The position numbers and the translations under genes are program-made. A model generated the notes under the pieces. It saw nothing but the letters and a program-made list of their open reading frames with translations. It made no database searches and was not told the origin of the DNA. Below are positions 5,231 through 5,797 of a DNA stretch of 5,797 bases, piece after piece; the first letter of the stretch is position 1, and every line of letters starts with the position of its first letter. This stretch comes from Nitrospira sp. (GTDB taxonomy: Bacteria > Nitrospirota > Nitrospiria > Nitrospirales > Nitrospiraceae): positions 1 through 5,797 of the forward strand of contig JANYEF010000339.1 of NCBI GenBank assembly GCA_025363325.1, given 5' to 3'.

Positions 5231-5306
5231 TCTCAACCCGCACAGACTCTCTTCACTCCACCTACTGAATCAACCACACCAAGCGTAAGCGGGGTAGCAG
5301 AGCCCT
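5098..5306 (+). repeat. 209-base direct repeat, copy B
   Basis: Partner of 4293-4501. The 76 non-coding bases after the stop differ at only two sites (T/C at 4449/5254 and G/T at 4481/5286). After 5306 the sequence departs completely from cassette 2. Confidence 0.92.
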
Positions 5307-5328
5307 GCGAACAAAATCCTGCCTACCT

Positions 5329-5370
5329 AAAAAACAAGAAGGGGCAGGCCACTTATAAACCTGTCCCCTT
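5329..5370 (-). terminator. Strong hairpin with T6 tail on the minus strand
   Basis: AAGGGGCAGG (5339-5348) pairs with CCTGTCCCCTT (5360-5370) with one bulged base and an 11-base loop. Read on the minus strand, the stem is followed by CTTG and six T (5334-5329), the layout of an intrinsic terminator for leftward transcription. Alternatively, GGGGACAGG palindromes are common around REP-type elements and their transposases in environmental bacteria (recollection, not checked); no such transposase is in the window. Confidence 0.5.
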
Positions 5371-5517
5371 AACGCTTCGCCAAGTTTAGACTCCTGCTAC
5401 ATGACTGTGCACTGTGGGACAATCAATGTGTGGGAGAAGAATATATCGGTCAGCTTCAGACAGACTCAACTCGCGTGGTTCCGCAGTACGATTCCTCAGC
5501 TTAAGCGCTTGTTAGGT
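5367..5517 (+). other. Possible degenerate integron attC-like site
   Basis: The segment begins CCTTAAC (6 of 7 to RYYYAAC) and ends GTTAGGT (7 of 7 to GTTRRRY). Next to these ends, AAGTTTAG at 5382-5389 and CTCAGCTTAAG near 5495-5505 are partly complementary, like attC L boxes, and GCTTAAGCGCTTGTTAGGT resembles a typical attC right end. At 151 bases it is long, the centre is not clearly palindromic, and no integrase is present. The rest of 5371-5601 shows no convincing gene. Confidence 0.2.
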
Positions 5518-5601
5518 AGCATCGGGGTTCTCATAAGTACGAGTAGGATGTGATGAGACCTTTTGCCTCGCCTGAAGGAAGTTGATGGGACTTAACAAGG
5601 A

Positions 5602-5796
5602 TTACGACGGTCTGCTTGACGGTCTTGAATCCCCATCTGAAGAGTCTGTGGGACTTAAGTTCTCGATCCAGATATAGTCGCTAGCCCTTTCCGTGCTTTG
5701 CAACAGTTTCTCGTGGCGAAGTCGCCTCAAGTACGCCGGAGTGTTTCCTGCATCGCCGCTTGGTCGGTGGGCAGGATGCACGATCTCGTGCCTCAC
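5602..5796 (-). CDS. Doubtful partial ORF entering from the right edge
   Basis: A leftward frame of 64 codons (with GTG at 5796) is open to the window edge and ends at TAA 5604-5602. It includes TPAYLRRLRHEKLLQSTERA and then SDYIWIENLSP. The part up to about residue 45 has ordinary-looking composition. The end (SRPSSRPS) comes from a 12-base tandem repeat with GACGGTCT at 5606-5613 and 5618-5625. If real, it is probably the C-terminus of a longer gene whose transcript could end at the minus-strand hairpin at 5329-5370. No family is recognised and it may be spurious. A GGGACTTAA direct repeat (5587-5595, 5650-5658) flanks its 3' end. Confidence 0.3.
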   Translation of the reverse strand: MRHEIVHPAHRPSGDAGNTPAYLRRLRHEKLLQSTERASDYIWIENLSPTDSSDGDSRPSSRPS

Positions 5797-5797
5797 C

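Noticed and set aside
5386..5515. Leftward start-less frame containing LSLSEADRYILLPHIDCPTV
   Set aside because: About 40 codons, no start codon, a stop immediately upstream, and it lies across the attC-like segment; not enough to call even a fragment.

Overview
The window looks like a chromosomal accessory stretch from a moderately GC-rich Gram-negative bacterium. The gene style (BON plus OmpA_C envelope proteins, coiled-coil proteins ending in a helix-hairpin-helix) reminds me of Nitrospira or a relative. That assignment is from memory and is weak; nothing in the window is taxonomically diagnostic.

Layout. At the left edge lies the first 20 codons of purH, reading leftward. Then come two rightward, tandem, paralogous two-gene cassettes. 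Cassette 1 is an OmpA-family protein (309-1163) followed by a long membrane-anchored coiled-coil protein with a C-terminal helix-hairpin-helix (1160-2488). Cassette 2 is a second OmpA-family protein (2972-3928) followed by a much shorter coiled-coil partner without the helix-hairpin-helix (3925-4425). In both cassettes the stop of gene A and the start of gene B overlap as ATGA, so the partners are probably translationally coupled. Part of the 3' flank was duplicated with the genes. A small coiled-coil ORF follows (4721-4990). Then comes a 209-base near-copy (5098-5306) of the end of the short coiled-coil gene plus its 3' flank, best read as the remnant of a third cassette. The last 490 bases hold a strong hairpin, a possible degenerate integron attC-like palindrome, and a doubtful leftward ORF running off the edge.

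How the genes may work together (inference). The OmpA-type protein has a positively charged N-terminus before its membrane segment, predicting a periplasmic body. That body carries two BON-like segments and a peptidoglycan-binding OmpA_C domain with the diaminopimelate-contacting Asp and Arg in place. Its partner has an uncharged N-terminus and Arg just after its membrane segment, predicting a cytoplasmic coiled coil. A glycine-rich membrane helix conserved in both partner copies could mediate helix packing. The pair could therefore form a bridge from cell wall through inner membrane to a cytoplasmic helix-hairpin-helix. In cassette 2 the wall-facing protein gains a 34-residue Pro/Ser/Ala/Thr linker carrying a run of ten C, while the cytoplasmic partner loses its middle and its helix-hairpin-helix.

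The cassette pair, its decay series (full, shortened, fragment) and the poly-C tract are the most interesting contents. No transposase, integrase, CRISPR array, rRNA or convincing tRNA was seen.
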